From Clostridia bacterium (GTDB taxonomy: Bacteria; Bacillota; Clostridia; Christensenellales; Pumilibacteraceae): a DNA stretch of 64,000 nucleotides. How positions within the stretch are numbered: the first letter of the stretch is position 1; the number at the start of each line of letters is the position of its first letter. The stretch covers positions 1 to 64,000 of the forward strand of contig JAGAPA010000052.1 of NCBI GenBank assembly GCA_017623455.1. Direction: 5' to 3'. The notes beneath the pieces were generated by a model. It saw nothing but the letters and a program-made list of their open reading frames with translations. It did no database searches and was not told the origin of the DNA. Positions 34,253-42,044 of the stretch are shown here, piece by piece. The position numbers and the translations under genes were made by a program.

Positions 34253-34633
34253 ATGCTTAACAAAACTAATCGCCTGACAAAAAACGGCTCGTTCGGGTAC
34301 GTTTATAAAAACGGTAAATGTTTGCGCGGAAACTGCTTAACTTTCCTGTTTGTTGTTAATTCCAACAACAACGTGAGAGTTGGTTTTTCAGTTAGCAACA
34401 AAATCGGAAAGGCGAACGTAAGAAACAAGGTTAAACGCAGAATGCGAGCAATTACGGCACAGGTTGTAAAACAGCTTGCAGGATGTCAGTGTGTGTTTAT
34501 TGCAAAGCAGGGAATAGAAGAGCTTTCGTACGAGGCGCTTTTGTCCGAAATGCTCCGACTTTACAAAAAATCGGGCTTGCTTGTACAGAACACGGAAATA
34601 GCTAAAACCGAGCATGAAGAAAAAGAAGAGTAA
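34253..34633 (+). CDS. rnpA: Ribonuclease P protein component
   Basis: 126-aa protein subunit of RNase P, which helps the catalytic RNA remove tRNA 5' leaders. The N-terminus [20 protein letters not shown] is typical (family usually L-x-x-x-x-F-x-x-V). The RNR-type motif appears as [12 protein letters not shown] at about 59-70. A Glu/Lys-rich tail (TEHEEKEE) overlaps the start of yidD by 20 nt. No strong ribosome site is seen, suggesting modest expression compared with rpmH. Confidence 0.95.
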   Translation: MLNKTNRLTKNGSFGYVYKNGKCLRGNCLTFLFVVNSNNNVRVGFSVSNKIGKANVRNKVKRRMRAITAQVVKQLAGCQCVFIAKQGIEELSYEALLSEMLRLYKKSGLLVQNTEIAKTEHEEKEE

Positions 34634-34901
34634 AAATCTGTTTCTTTATATAATCACGTTCAGGTGGTTGTTCGAGGGGTTGGTGCTGTTTTACAAGAAA
34701 TGCATCTCACCTCTGCTTCCGCACGTTTGCATATACACGCCCTCATGTTCTTCGTATATGTTGGAGGCAATTCAAAAACACGGTGTAATCAGAGGAATAA
34801 TATTGGGAACAAAACGTATCTTACGGTGTGTGCCGTGGGAGAAAGGCGGATTTGATCCCGTTCCCGACAATCCAAAAGGAGATATGAAATGGCTTTTTTA
34901 A
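34614..34901 (+). CDS. yidD: Membrane protein insertion efficiency factor YidD
   Basis: 95-aa small protein thought to assist YidC. Family motifs: [40 protein letters not shown], and [18 protein letters not shown], including the three conserved cysteines. The Arg/Phe of the usual CRFxPTCS is IY here. It overlaps rnpA by 20 nt and yidC by 13 nt, so the three are translated as a tightly coupled unit. Confidence 0.94.
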   Translation: MKKKKSKNLFLYIITFRWLFEGLVLFYKKCISPLLPHVCIYTPSCSSYMLEAIQKHGVIRGIILGTKRILRCVPWEKGGFDPVPDNPKGDMKWLF

Positions 34902-36310
34902 ATAGCTTTATAGGCGCATTCTACGATATTTCGGTGTCTGCTCCCACGGGAGATTTGTGGGCAACGTTAATTTTAGATGTGTTTAACTTTATTACGAACT
35001 ATGGATGGAGAGTTGTGTTGTTTACCTTTATTCTCAAACTCTTGCTTTCCCCCGCCGACATTTTCCAAAAGATCTCGTCGCGTAAACAGCAAAAGGTACA
35101 GGCAAAGCTCGCTCCCGAGTTTGAAAAGATCGACAGGCAGTTTGCCAACGATACAAGAACCGCAATGCAGAAAAAGCAAGCGTTGCAAAAGGAAATGGGC
35201 GCAGGTATGAATCCGCTCGTATCTTGTTTGCCAATGATTCTTACGCTTGTTGTATTCATTACGCTTTTCAACAGCTTGCAGAATATCGGCGCGTACAAGA
35301 ATTTGAAGCAGTACGTAGACCTTTTCAATGAGTATAACAACGTTACTCAGTGTGTTCTTGAAGATACGAGCAAGGGTGACGACGTGTACGGGGTATATCT
35401 TGCAAAAGACGGTAATCCCGATCAGGACAGAATAGACGATTATAAGACTTATTACGTAAAAGGACTTGACGAGTACGTCGATTCGCTTTCAACGGAAACC
35501 AATGCAAGCATTATCGATGCGTATAACGCTGCTGGCGTAGATACGTACGCAGAGGCAAAGGCTTTCGTTGTGGACTACGTAATCGATCCCGTTAACGATC
35601 CGAGTAAATCCCAGTTCCAGTCATTCTCTTCCTTTGTCGGACAAAGAGCGGTTCACAAGCTTTACGGCAATACGATGGAAGGCTTTATGTGGATTAAGAA
35701 TATTTGGGCGGTTGACGCAATGTGGACGGCTCCGGTAAACGATTATACTACCTTTACCTCCAACATTCGTTATACCCAGAACGGCGGAACGTCTTGCAAC
35801 TGTTCTTGCAATTGTTCTCCTTCCGTTACTAACAACATTTCTTTCAACACAGAGCTTACCGATATTTGGGAAAGTAACGGAGTTTTGGAAACAAGTAAAA
35901 AGACCGAAAAGGAAAGAATCCTCAAAAAGGATACTTACGAAACCGTAATGGGCGAGCTCAGAAAGGACAGCTATTACAACTCTGCAAACGGTTATCTCAT
36001 TCTTCCCCTTCTTTCTATCGTGCTTGCGCTTGTCAATCAGATTATAACACACATTCAGCAGAAGCGTAACGGACAGGATATGGGCGGTCAGCAGGGAATG
36101 ACGATGAAGCTTATGATGTGGACGATGCCCGTCATGATCGGTATGTTTGCATTCATGAACGTTGCGGCATTCGCGCTTTACCTCGTAGTAAGCTATTTAG
36201 TATCTCTTATCGTGTCGCTTATTATGATGCTTATCTATCACATTATGGATAAGAAAATGGATGACGATAATATTATCCACACTTATGGAAGACCAAACTT
36301 TAACAAATAA
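34889..36310 (+). CDS. yidC: Membrane protein insertase YidC/Oxa1
   Basis: 473-aa insertase for inner-membrane proteins. The Oxa1 core has helix 1 near 30-55 ([19 protein letters not shown]), the cytoplasmic coiled hairpin ([20 protein letters not shown] with [20 protein letters not shown]), and late helices ([39 protein letters not shown]). Between about 150 and 350 lies an unusually long extracellular insertion relative to the 250-300-residue Gram-positive SpoIIIJ type. It contains four cysteines in alternate positions (C303, C305, C307, C309). The start is marked by AGGAGATATGAAATG within the end of yidD. No lipobox is seen. Confidence 0.93.
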   Translation: MAFLNSFIGAFYDISVSAPTGDLWATLILDVFNFITNYGWRVVLFTFILKLLLSPADIFQKISSRKQQKVQAKLAPEFEKIDRQFANDTRTAMQKKQALQKEMGAGMNPLVSCLPMILTLVVFITLFNSLQNIGAYKNLKQYVDLFNEYNNVTQCVLEDTSKGDDVYGVYLAKDGNPDQDRIDDYKTYYVKGLDEYVDSLSTETNASIIDAYNAAGVDTYAEAKAFVVDYVIDPVNDPSKSQFQSFSSFVGQRAVHKLYGNTMEGFMWIKNIWAVDAMWTAPVNDYTTFTSNIRYTQNGGTSCNCSCNCSPSVTNNISFNTELTDIWESNGVLETSKKTEKERILKKDTYETVMGELRKDSYYNSANGYLILPLLSIVLALVNQIITHIQQKRNGQDMGGQQGMTMKLMMWTMPVMIGMFAFMNVAAFALYLVVSYLVSLIVSLIMMLIYHIMDKKMDDDNIIHTYGRPNFNK

Positions 36311-36329
36311 TATATATGAGAGGGACAAT

Positions 36330-37187
36330 ATGAAAACAATCGAAGCAACAGGAAAAAAATTAGACGACGCCATTAAAAACGGACTTGCCGAGCTTGGCGT
36401 TACCCTTGACGAAGTTGACGTGGAAATTTTGGAGAGTGGTGGATGGTTCAAAAAAGCCAAGGTTCGCCTTACCGTTATCGAAGAAGAGATTAGCATAAAA
36501 GATGCATTCGTTAGCAAAGAGGAAGAACCCGAAAAAACCGAAAAGGTTGAAGAAGTAAAGGTTGAAGAGGTTGAGAAAAAAGAAGAGATCTCTTGCGAAA
36601 AAACTGAAGAGCCCAAGGCTGAAGAAGTAAAAGCTGCAGAGCCTAAAAAGGAAAAACCTGTAAAAGAACGCAAGAGTAAAAAGGAATTCAAAAAGCCTGC
36701 TCCTCCCGTAGAAAAGGAATATCCCCCCGCAACCGAAGAGCAAGTAGCAAAGGCTAAAGCTTACGTAGAAGGTCTTATCAAGGCAATGAACGTAGAGGGC
36801 GAGGTTGTTGCTACAAGCGAAGGCAATATCATCAATCTTGATATCGTAACCGACAACGCAATGGTTATCGGACACCGCGGAGAAACTCTCGACGCGATCC
36901 AGACTCTTGCAAAGCGCATGGTAGAAGACAACGATTCTCACGTAAGAGTAGTTGCCGACAGTCAGGGATACAGAGCAAAGAGAGAAGCTTCTCTTATTCA
37001 CCTTGCTAAAAAGACTGCAGACAAGTGCGTAAAGAAAGGACACAAAATCTCCTTAGAGCCTATGGACAGCTCACAGAGAAAGATTATTCATTCCGCTCTT
37101 ACCGACGACGAGAGAGTATTCACTCGCTCCGAAGGTCACGAGCCCAACCGTAAGGTTATCGTTTTCCCCGTAAGACGCAGAAGATAA
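36330..37187 (+). CDS. jag: RNA-binding protein Jag (KhpB)
   Basis: 285-aa protein with an N-terminal Jag domain (about 1-55, MKTIEATGKKLDDAIKNGLA; ESGGWFKKAKVRLTV). A long Lys/Glu/Pro linker follows (about 60-145), then a KH domain with GHRGETLDAIQTLAKRMV, and a C-terminal R3H domain (RREASLIHLAKKTADKC-like region through RVFTRSEGHEPNRKVIV). KhpB binds RNA together with KhpA and influences cell division and sporulation in Gram-positives. GAGAGG supports ATG 36330 over the longer reading from 36261. It is last in the rpmH operon; mnmE/mnmG, often next, are missing. Confidence 0.94.
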   Translation: MKTIEATGKKLDDAIKNGLAELGVTLDEVDVEILESGGWFKKAKVRLTVIEEEISIKDAFVSKEEEPEKTEKVEEVKVEEVEKKEEISCEKTEEPKAEEVKAAEPKKEKPVKERKSKKEFKKPAPPVEKEYPPATEEQVAKAKAYVEGLIKAMNVEGEVVATSEGNIINLDIVTDNAMVIGHRGETLDAIQTLAKRMVEDNDSHVRVVADSQGYRAKREASLIHLAKKTADKCVKKGHKISLEPMDSSQRKIIHSALTDDERVFTRSEGHEPNRKVIVFPVRRRR

Positions 37188-37250
37188 TTTAACAGTAAAA
37201 AGACGACTCCGAAAAATGGGCGTTTCCCATAGGGATTTTTTCACAAGGTA

Positions 37251-37286
37251 AAAGACTAACGAATAATTTTCGTTAGTCTTTCTTTT
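37251..37286. terminator. Bidirectional terminator of the rpmH operon
   Basis: AAAGACTAACGAA (37251-37263) pairs with TTCGTTAGTCTTT (37269-37281), 5-nt loop, then a T-rich run. A smaller hairpin ATGGG/CCCAT lies upstream at 37216-37230. Confidence 0.87.
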
Positions 37287-37349
37287 TGCCTTACAAAGAC
37301 ACACGACTTTGCTTGCAAAAGTCGTATACGTATGTGGGATTTTGGGTAA

Positions 37350-38264
37350 TTATTCTTCAAAAATACCGTAAGAGGAAAGGATATATTTTGCAACGTCGTA
37401 CATTAAGCTTTCTAATTTTTGTTGCATAAAAAGCTGAGGAGCAAAAAGTTTATTATCTTTTTCGAAGCTTCTTCTTGCGTGAGGCCAACCTTTTGCCGAA
37501 ATAAGCGAATTGTCGCACTCAAGCGTAAAATATCCCTTAAATTTCACCTCGATAAGCGCGTTTATTATCTCGTCGTGGTTGAGAGTTCCCATATAGGGTA
37601 TAACGTGTTCGTCGCAATTTCCGTGATTGTCATTGTAGTGGATAGCATACAAGTGCTCGCCAAGATCCATAATCTGCTGATATTGGCTTCCCTCGCAGTT
37701 GGCATGACCCGTATCCCAGCAGGCGTGAAACTGAGGATGGTTCATATATTCGATGAACTCAACCATTTCTTTGCCCGTGTTTACAAAATACATATCACCC
37801 ATGTTTTTCTTGGTGCTGTTTTCAATAAGAACGTTTACACCGCACCTTTCCATTGTAGGAATAAGCTTTTCAAAGAATGCTTTGTTTAGCTCAAACCATT
37901 CTTTTTTACTAATGCCTACTCTACAACCGTTGTGTACTACCGTGTTTTTAATGCCTAAAATTTGACAAATTTCGATAGAACGAATGGTTGCGTTGAGTAA
38001 AAAGTCCACGTGTTTGCTATCATCAGAGAGTGGATTTCCGCCCTGAGAATGAGCCTGTACGAATTGCATTCCCAAAGCCTCGGCGTGCTTTTTTAGAGAA
38101 AGAACCTCCTGCTCCCAGCCGTCTTTCATATACGCGCAATCGGGAGTAAAGCGGTACATATTAAGGTCAATATACCTGAATCCTGCCCTATAAAGTTCCG
38201 TTATGCGGTCTTTATCCGATTCCACATAGCGACCAAAATCGCCAGTTGTTGTTGCAATTTTCAT
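37350..38264 (-). CDS. Sugar phosphate isomerase/epimerase (TIM barrel)
   Basis: 304-aa xylose-isomerase-like protein. Motifs in order: FRYIDLNMYRFTPDCAYM, VVHNGCRVGISKKEWFEL, NVLIENSTKKNMGDMYFV (metal Glu), FHACWDTGHANCEGSQYQ (Asp/His ligands), YAIHYNDNHGNCDEHVIP (His) and GYFTLECDNSLISAKGWP (last Glu). All four expected metal-ligand positions seem present. It differs strongly from the family member at 3412. It has its own promoter and a terminator and no catabolic partners nearby. Substrate unknown. Confidence 0.85.
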   Translation of the reverse strand: MKIATTTGDFGRYVESDKDRITELYRAGFRYIDLNMYRFTPDCAYMKDGWEQEVLSLKKHAEALGMQFVQAHSQGGNPLSDDSKHVDFLLNATIRSIEICQILGIKNTVVHNGCRVGISKKEWFELNKAFFEKLIPTMERCGVNVLIENSTKKNMGDMYFVNTGKEMVEFIEYMNHPQFHACWDTGHANCEGSQYQQIMDLGEHLYAIHYNDNHGNCDEHVIPYMGTLNHDEIINALIEVKFKGYFTLECDNSLISAKGWPHARRSFEKDNKLFAPQLFMQQKLESLMYDVAKYILSSYGIFEE

Positions 38265-38303
38265 ATCTCTTTGCCCCTTTGCTGAAAATTATTGTCAACG
38301 TAA

Positions 38304-38332
38304 AGTGTAGCACACCGAGCACCGCCTGTCAA
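38304..38332 (-). promoter_or_regulatory. Promoter of the sugar isomerase gene
   Basis: On the minus strand TTGACA (38332-38327), 17-nt spacer, TACACT (38309-38304), 40 nt before the start at 38264. Confidence 0.78.
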
Positions 38333-38445
38333 CCGTTTCTAAAAAAATTACCGTTTTTGTACAAAGCGAGAGAATAAGGATAAAAGATATTATATATATA
38401 ATTTATAAATACTGTATAAAACCACCCTTTATACCGTATATTCCG

Positions 38446-38548
38446 CATAAAACCGTATTTATGCAGTATTTTATGCAAAATGCAGTCTATTTATGCATAA
38501 AATGAAAAAATTATAAAAAAATCTAAAATTTTTTTGAATATTTATGCA
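38446..38548. promoter_or_regulatory. Repeated TATTTATGCA motifs before the amino acid ABC operon
   Basis: TATTTATGCA or its one-base variant occurs at 38456, 38467 (TATTTTATGCA), 38488 and 38539. A perfect palindrome TTTATGCATAAA lies at 38490-38501 and an inverted pair GCATAAA/TTTATGC spans 38446-38464. The 12-mer TTTATGCAGTAT (38458-38469) is repeated exactly before argG (44417-44428). The last copy ends just upstream of the -35 box. This is probably a shared operator, possibly for an ArgR-type regulator. Confidence 0.65.
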
Positions 38549-38555
38549 AAAACAG

Positions 38556-38584
38556 TTGACATTAGCTTTTTAGTGTACTATAAT
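38556..38584 (+). promoter_or_regulatory. Promoter of the amino acid ABC operon
   Basis: TTGACA (38556-38561), 17-nt spacer, TATAAT (38579-38584), with TAGGAG before ATG 38642. Confidence 0.86.
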
Positions 38585-38641
38585 AAGTCCACAATCTAAA
38601 ACGGTTGAATAAAAAAATTATATTAAATAGGAGAAAAAACT

Positions 38642-39451
38642 ATGAAAAAGATTATTACATTAATCATGACGGCAATCATGGCATTGGTAAGTGTTTTTGC
38701 TTTCACTGCGTGTAATTCTTCAACAGGTAGCGCTAATACTCTTTACGTTTATACTAATGCGGGCTTTGCACCTTATGAGTATATTAACGAAAAGGGTGAA
38801 GTTGTAGGCGTTGACATTGACGTAATGAAAGAGGTTGGCGAAGTTCTTGGATACAATGTTGTTATCAACGATATTGAATTTAACCAAATTTTGGTTGAAG
38901 TTGCAAAGAACAAGAATGCGGTTGGAGCAGCAGGAATGACGAAAAAGCCAGATCGTGACGACGTAGCTCTTGCATCTATTCCTTATGCAACCTCTGTTCA
39001 GTATGCAATCGTTCCTAAAGGAACTTTTGGTGCGGAAGATCTTGTTGATGGTAAATTGCCCGTAAGCGCACTTTCTGCTCTTACCAAGAAGGCAATCGGT
39101 GTTCAGGAAGGAACTACTGGTAACTTCCTTATTGAAGATGCAATTGTAGATGGTGGAGATCTTGGAACTTCATTCCAGTGTATGACATATACCAATGCAA
39201 TCGTTGCAAGTCAGGATATTGGAACTACGCTTGGTGCTGTTGTAATTGACAAGCTTCCCGCAAAGTCTATTTGTGAAGCAAACTCTGCTCTTGAATGTGT
39301 TGAGCTTGTTGCGGACATAGAAGAATACGTTATCTACTTTAATAAAGAAGCAAGCGAGCTTGTTGAAAAGGTAAATAAAGTTCTTTCCAAAATGATTGAG
39401 GGTGGCGTTATTGATTACTATACCCTTAAGCATAGCGGTGGTATTTTATAA
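38642..39451 (+). CDS. Polar amino acid ABC transporter, substrate-binding lipoprotein
   Basis: 269-aa family 3 solute-binding protein. A lipoprotein signal peptide ends at the cysteine in FAFTACNSS (about residue 24). The mature part begins LYVYTNAGFAPYEYINEKGE, then VVGVDIDVMKEVGEVLGYNV, the typical first lobe. VGAAGMTKKPDRDDVALASI contains the Arg expected to bind the ligand alpha-carboxylate, and AIGVQEGTTGNFLIED leads into lobe 2. It delivers a polar amino acid to the permease encoded next. The shared upstream motif with argGH hints at arginine, ornithine or citrulline. Confidence 0.92.
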   Translation: MKKIITLIMTAIMALVSVFAFTACNSSTGSANTLYVYTNAGFAPYEYINEKGEVVGVDIDVMKEVGEVLGYNVVINDIEFNQILVEVAKNKNAVGAAGMTKKPDRDDVALASIPYATSVQYAIVPKGTFGAEDLVDGKLPVSALSALTKKAIGVQEGTTGNFLIEDAIVDGGDLGTSFQCMTYTNAIVASQDIGTTLGAVVIDKLPAKSICEANSALECVELVADIEEYVIYFNKEASELVEKVNKVLSKMIEGGVIDYYTLKHSGGIL

Positions 39452-39464
39452 TCAGGAATAACCG

Positions 39465-40172
39465 ATGGATATTTTAGCGCAGTTAAATTATATTTTTACT
39501 GTCAGAGAGAGAATCTTAGAAGGTCTTGGAATATCCCTATTAATAGCATTTGTTGCCGTTGTTATCGGTTTTGTAATTGGTATTTTACTTGCAATGGTAA
39601 AAATTGCTCCAAAGACTAACATTGTAATCAAAATATTTGATAAAATTGCAGATATTTATATTGCGGTTATTCGCGGAACACCAATGCTTGTACAATTACT
39701 TATTATGTATGGAGTCATTTTGGTATCGCTCAAACAGAGCGATACCAACTTGCTTGTTCCGATAATTTCGTTTGGTGTTAATAGTGGTGCGTACATGGCG
39801 GAGATTATTCGAAGCGGTATTAATTCAGTAGATAAAGGTCAAATGGAAGCAGGTAGAAGCCTAGGTATGAGTTGGGTTGGAACCATGATGAGGATAGTGA
39901 TTCCTCAGGCAATAAAGGTTGTAATTCCTACTATTTTCAATGAGATTATTATCCTTGTTAAAGAAACGTCCGTTGTTGCGTACATTCTTTTGAGGGTGAA
40001 CGGAAGACAGGTTTGGGATTTGTTGGGTATTGCAGAAAAACTCGGCTTGGCTGTTCCCGGAGCATATATGGCGCTTATTTTTACAGTTGCCATACTCTAT
40101 CTTATTATTGTTTTGCTGCTTACGCTCATTCAAAAACTTATCGAAAAGGGGTTGAAGAAAAATGAAAAATAA
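39465..40172 (+). CDS. Polar amino acid ABC transporter, permease
   Basis: 235-aa HisM/GlnP-type permease with about five membrane helices. [20 protein letters not shown] opens the core. [17 protein letters not shown] is the conserved periplasmic-side motif, and the EAA loop reads [20 protein letters not shown], which docks onto the ATPase. It starts 13 nt after the binding-protein gene and overlaps the ATPase gene by 11 nt. A single permease gene implies a homodimer. Confidence 0.93.
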   Translation: MDILAQLNYIFTVRERILEGLGISLLIAFVAVVIGFVIGILLAMVKIAPKTNIVIKIFDKIADIYIAVIRGTPMLVQLLIMYGVILVSLKQSDTNLLVPIISFGVNSGAYMAEIIRSGINSVDKGQMEAGRSLGMSWVGTMMRIVIPQAIKVVIPTIFNEIIILVKETSVVAYILLRVNGRQVWDLLGIAEKLGLAVPGAYMALIFTVAILYLIIVLLLTLIQKLIEKGLKKNEK

Positions 40173-41067
40173 TCAAATCCCCGTAATAAGTGTAAAGGAC
40201 TTAAAGAAAGATTTTGGCAACAACAAGGTTTTGCGCGGTGTCAATATCGATATCAACAAAGGCGACGTGGTTGCGGTTATCGGTCCTTCGGGTTGTGGAA
40301 AATCCACTTTCTTGCGTTGTCTTAACCTCTTAGAAGAGCCAACGGGCGGAGAGATCGTATTTAATAACAGTATAATCTTCAAGATGTACTGTAACGAAAC
40401 GAAAGAGCAGATCAAAGCAACGCAAAAAGAGATTGCTTTTGCAAAAAAGAACGGCGGAGACGTAGAGGGGCTTACCAAAAAGCTTAACGAGCTTACCGCG
40501 CTTTTGGCTTCGCAAAAGACAGAGGAAAAACAGATTGTAAAAGAGAGTAAAAAGAATATCAATCTTCACCGTCAAAAGATCGGTATGGTGTTCCAGCAGT
40601 TCAATCTGTTCCCCCATATGACCATTATGGACAACATTACGCTTGCTCCCATGAAGCTAAAGAAAATGCCAAAGGATGAAGCTCAGCTTCTTGCGCTAAA
40701 GCTTTTGGAAAAAGTCGGTCTTGCAGATAGAGCAAGTGACTATCCCTCCGCGCTTTCGGGCGGACAAAAACAACGTGTAGCGATAGTTCGTTCGCTTGCT
40801 ATGGAGCCCGACGTAATTCTTTTCGACGAGCCCACTTCCGCTCTCGATCCCGAAATGGTAGGAGAGGTTCTCAACGTTATGACCGAGCTTGCAAGGTCGG
40901 GTATGACGATGGTTGTGGTAACTCACGAAATGGGCTTTGCTCGCGAGGTTGCAAACCGTGTTATCTTTATCGACGAGGGTGTAATAAAGGAAGAGAATAA
41001 TCCCAAAGATTTCTTTGCATCCCCAAAAAATCCCCGTCTTGTGGATTTCTTGTCCAAGGTGCTGTAA
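40162..41067 (+). CDS. Polar amino acid ABC transporter, ATP-binding protein with insertion
   Basis: 301-aa ATPase of the GlnQ/HisP type. Walker [10 protein letters not shown] at 41-49, Q-loop QQFNLF at 145-150, signature [15 protein letters not shown], Walker [13 protein letters not shown], and H-loop [10 protein letters not shown]. Relatives are about 240 residues. The excess is an insertion at about 74-133, between Walker A and the Q-loop, rich in Lys/Glu/Gln and predicted coiled coil ([36 protein letters not shown]). The insertion sits on the surface of the ATP-binding core and may add regulation. A terminator follows. Confidence 0.92.
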   Translation: MKNNQIPVISVKDLKKDFGNNKVLRGVNIDINKGDVVAVIGPSGCGKSTFLRCLNLLEEPTGGEIVFNNSIIFKMYCNETKEQIKATQKEIAFAKKNGGDVEGLTKKLNELTALLASQKTEEKQIVKESKKNINLHRQKIGMVFQQFNLFPHMTIMDNITLAPMKLKKMPKDEAQLLALKLLEKVGLADRASDYPSALSGGQKQRVAIVRSLAMEPDVILFDEPTSALDPEMVGEVLNVMTELARSGMTMVVVTHEMGFAREVANRVIFIDEGVIKEENNPKDFFASPKNPRLVDFLSKVL

Positions 41068-41098
41068 AAAGCTATTACAGCTTCAACTAATAAAAAAC

Positions 41099-41131
41099 AT
41101 CCGTTCTGAAAACTCAGAGCGGATATTTTTT
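41099..41131 (+). terminator. Intrinsic terminator of the amino acid ABC operon
   Basis: ATCCGTTCTGA (41099-41109) pairs with TCAGAGCGGAT (41114-41124), one G-T pair, loop AAAC, followed by a T-run. Confidence 0.87.
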
Positions 41132-41177
41132 TATTTGTCATAATTTGGCTTAAAAACTCATATACGTTACCGTGTTT

Positions 41178-41915
41178 TTAGTGCATAAGAGCGGACGGAG
41201 GAACGCCGAATTTCTTTTTTATTGCGCGTGAAAAATACTTTTCATCCTCAAATCCGCAGGCATAAGCAATAGAAGCTATGGTATCGGAGCTTGTAGAGAG
41301 CAGATAAAAAGCCTTGTCAAAGCGTAGCCTTTGCACGAACTCGATAAACGATACGTTGTAATATTTTTGGAATTTGCGTCTTAACGTCGGCTCGCTTATG
41401 AAAAATTTTTTACATACCTCGTTAAGGGAAAGAGATGGTAAGCAGAAGTTTTCTCTTATGTATTCTATGCACCTGTCAAAAATCTTATCGCAAGTAGCCC
41501 GTGGAGTTTTTTCGTCGGCTATCTTTTGTAAAATATCGTATACAGCAGACTTTGTAGAGAATACGCAAAAGTGGTCTTTCCATTCTTTCATTGCGTTTTC
41601 AAAAGCAATCCTTATTGATGTGGGACTGTTTAGCGTAACGTTTTCCGTTTCCGTGTAGTTACAGCTGGCAAAGTGAAAAACAATGCTCTTACTGTTAGTG
41701 TACTTAACCTCGTACGGAGTATTGTGCGGAATAAACATCACATCGCCGGGTTTTGAAACAAAGCTCTTTTCGCCTACGGTAAATTGCCCCTCGCCTTCCG
41801 TTCTTAGAGATAACGCCGAATATGGTCTGCCGTTTACATTGAAACTTCCGTTGGTGTGGCAAAATTCATCCACCGCCAAAATCTTAAACTCCAACTCGTC
41901 AAAATTATAAATCAT
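41178..41915 (-). CDS. AraC-family regulator divergent from the GH20 operon
   Basis: 245-aa regulator. The cupin-like sensor (about 1-110) includes SLRTEGEGQFTVGEKSFVSK and GDVMFIPHNTPYEVKY. The C-terminal AraC DNA-binding domain has SLNEVCKKFFISEPTLRRKF and ASIAYACGFEDEKYFSRAIK, then KKFGVPPSALMH. It is transcribed away from the GH20-transporter operon and the 129-bp gap contains two TGAGCGAAAA repeats placed as an AraC operator. It is therefore very likely an activator of that operon, probably sensing an amino sugar or a related glycan. Confidence 0.88.
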   Translation of the reverse strand: MIYNFDELEFKILAVDEFCHTNGSFNVNGRPYSALSLRTEGEGQFTVGEKSFVSKPGDVMFIPHNTPYEVKYTNSKSIVFHFASCNYTETENVTLNSPTSIRIAFENAMKEWKDHFCVFSTKSAVYDILQKIADEKTPRATCDKIFDRCIEYIRENFCLPSLSLNEVCKKFFISEPTLRRKFQKYYNVSFIEFVQRLRFDKAFYLLSTSSDTIASIAYACGFEDEKYFSRAIKKKFGVPPSALMH

Positions 41916-41947
41916 AATCTCACCTCACACCTATTATACCACGCCCC

Positions 41948-41978
41948 TGAGCGAAAAGTCCACCTTTTTGAGCGAAAA
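41948..41978. promoter_or_regulatory. Tandem AraC-type operator
   Basis: TGAGCGAAAA occurs at 41948-41957 and 41969-41978, same orientation, 21 bp (two turns) apart. The second copy ends 5 bp before the -35 box of the rightward promoter. The first lies inside the likely promoter of the leftward regulator gene (TGGACT-18-TATAAT on the minus strand, -10 at 41933-41938). The arrangement fits activation of the operon and autorepression. Confidence 0.75.
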
Positions 41979-41983
41979 TGCTG

Positions 41984-42012
41984 TTTACTATAAAAATCAC
42001 AGGTGCTATAAT
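41984..42012 (+). promoter_or_regulatory. Promoter of the GH20-DMT operon
   Basis: TTTACT (41984-41989), 17-nt spacer, TATAAT (42007-42012). The weak -35 is what an activator-dependent promoter would have. Confidence 0.75.
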
Positions 42013-42044
42013 TTAGCTAACTTAATATATAAAGGAGTGTACTT

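Noticed and set aside
36360..37043. Phe/Leu-rich frame opposite jag
   Set aside because: It is the antisense of the Glu/Lys-rich linker of Jag; composition is explained by that.
38341..38560. Replication origin with AT-rich repeats
   Set aside because: The repeats (TATTTATGCA) do not match DnaA boxes (TTATCCACA), sit directly at a promoter, and recur before argG, favouring an operator.
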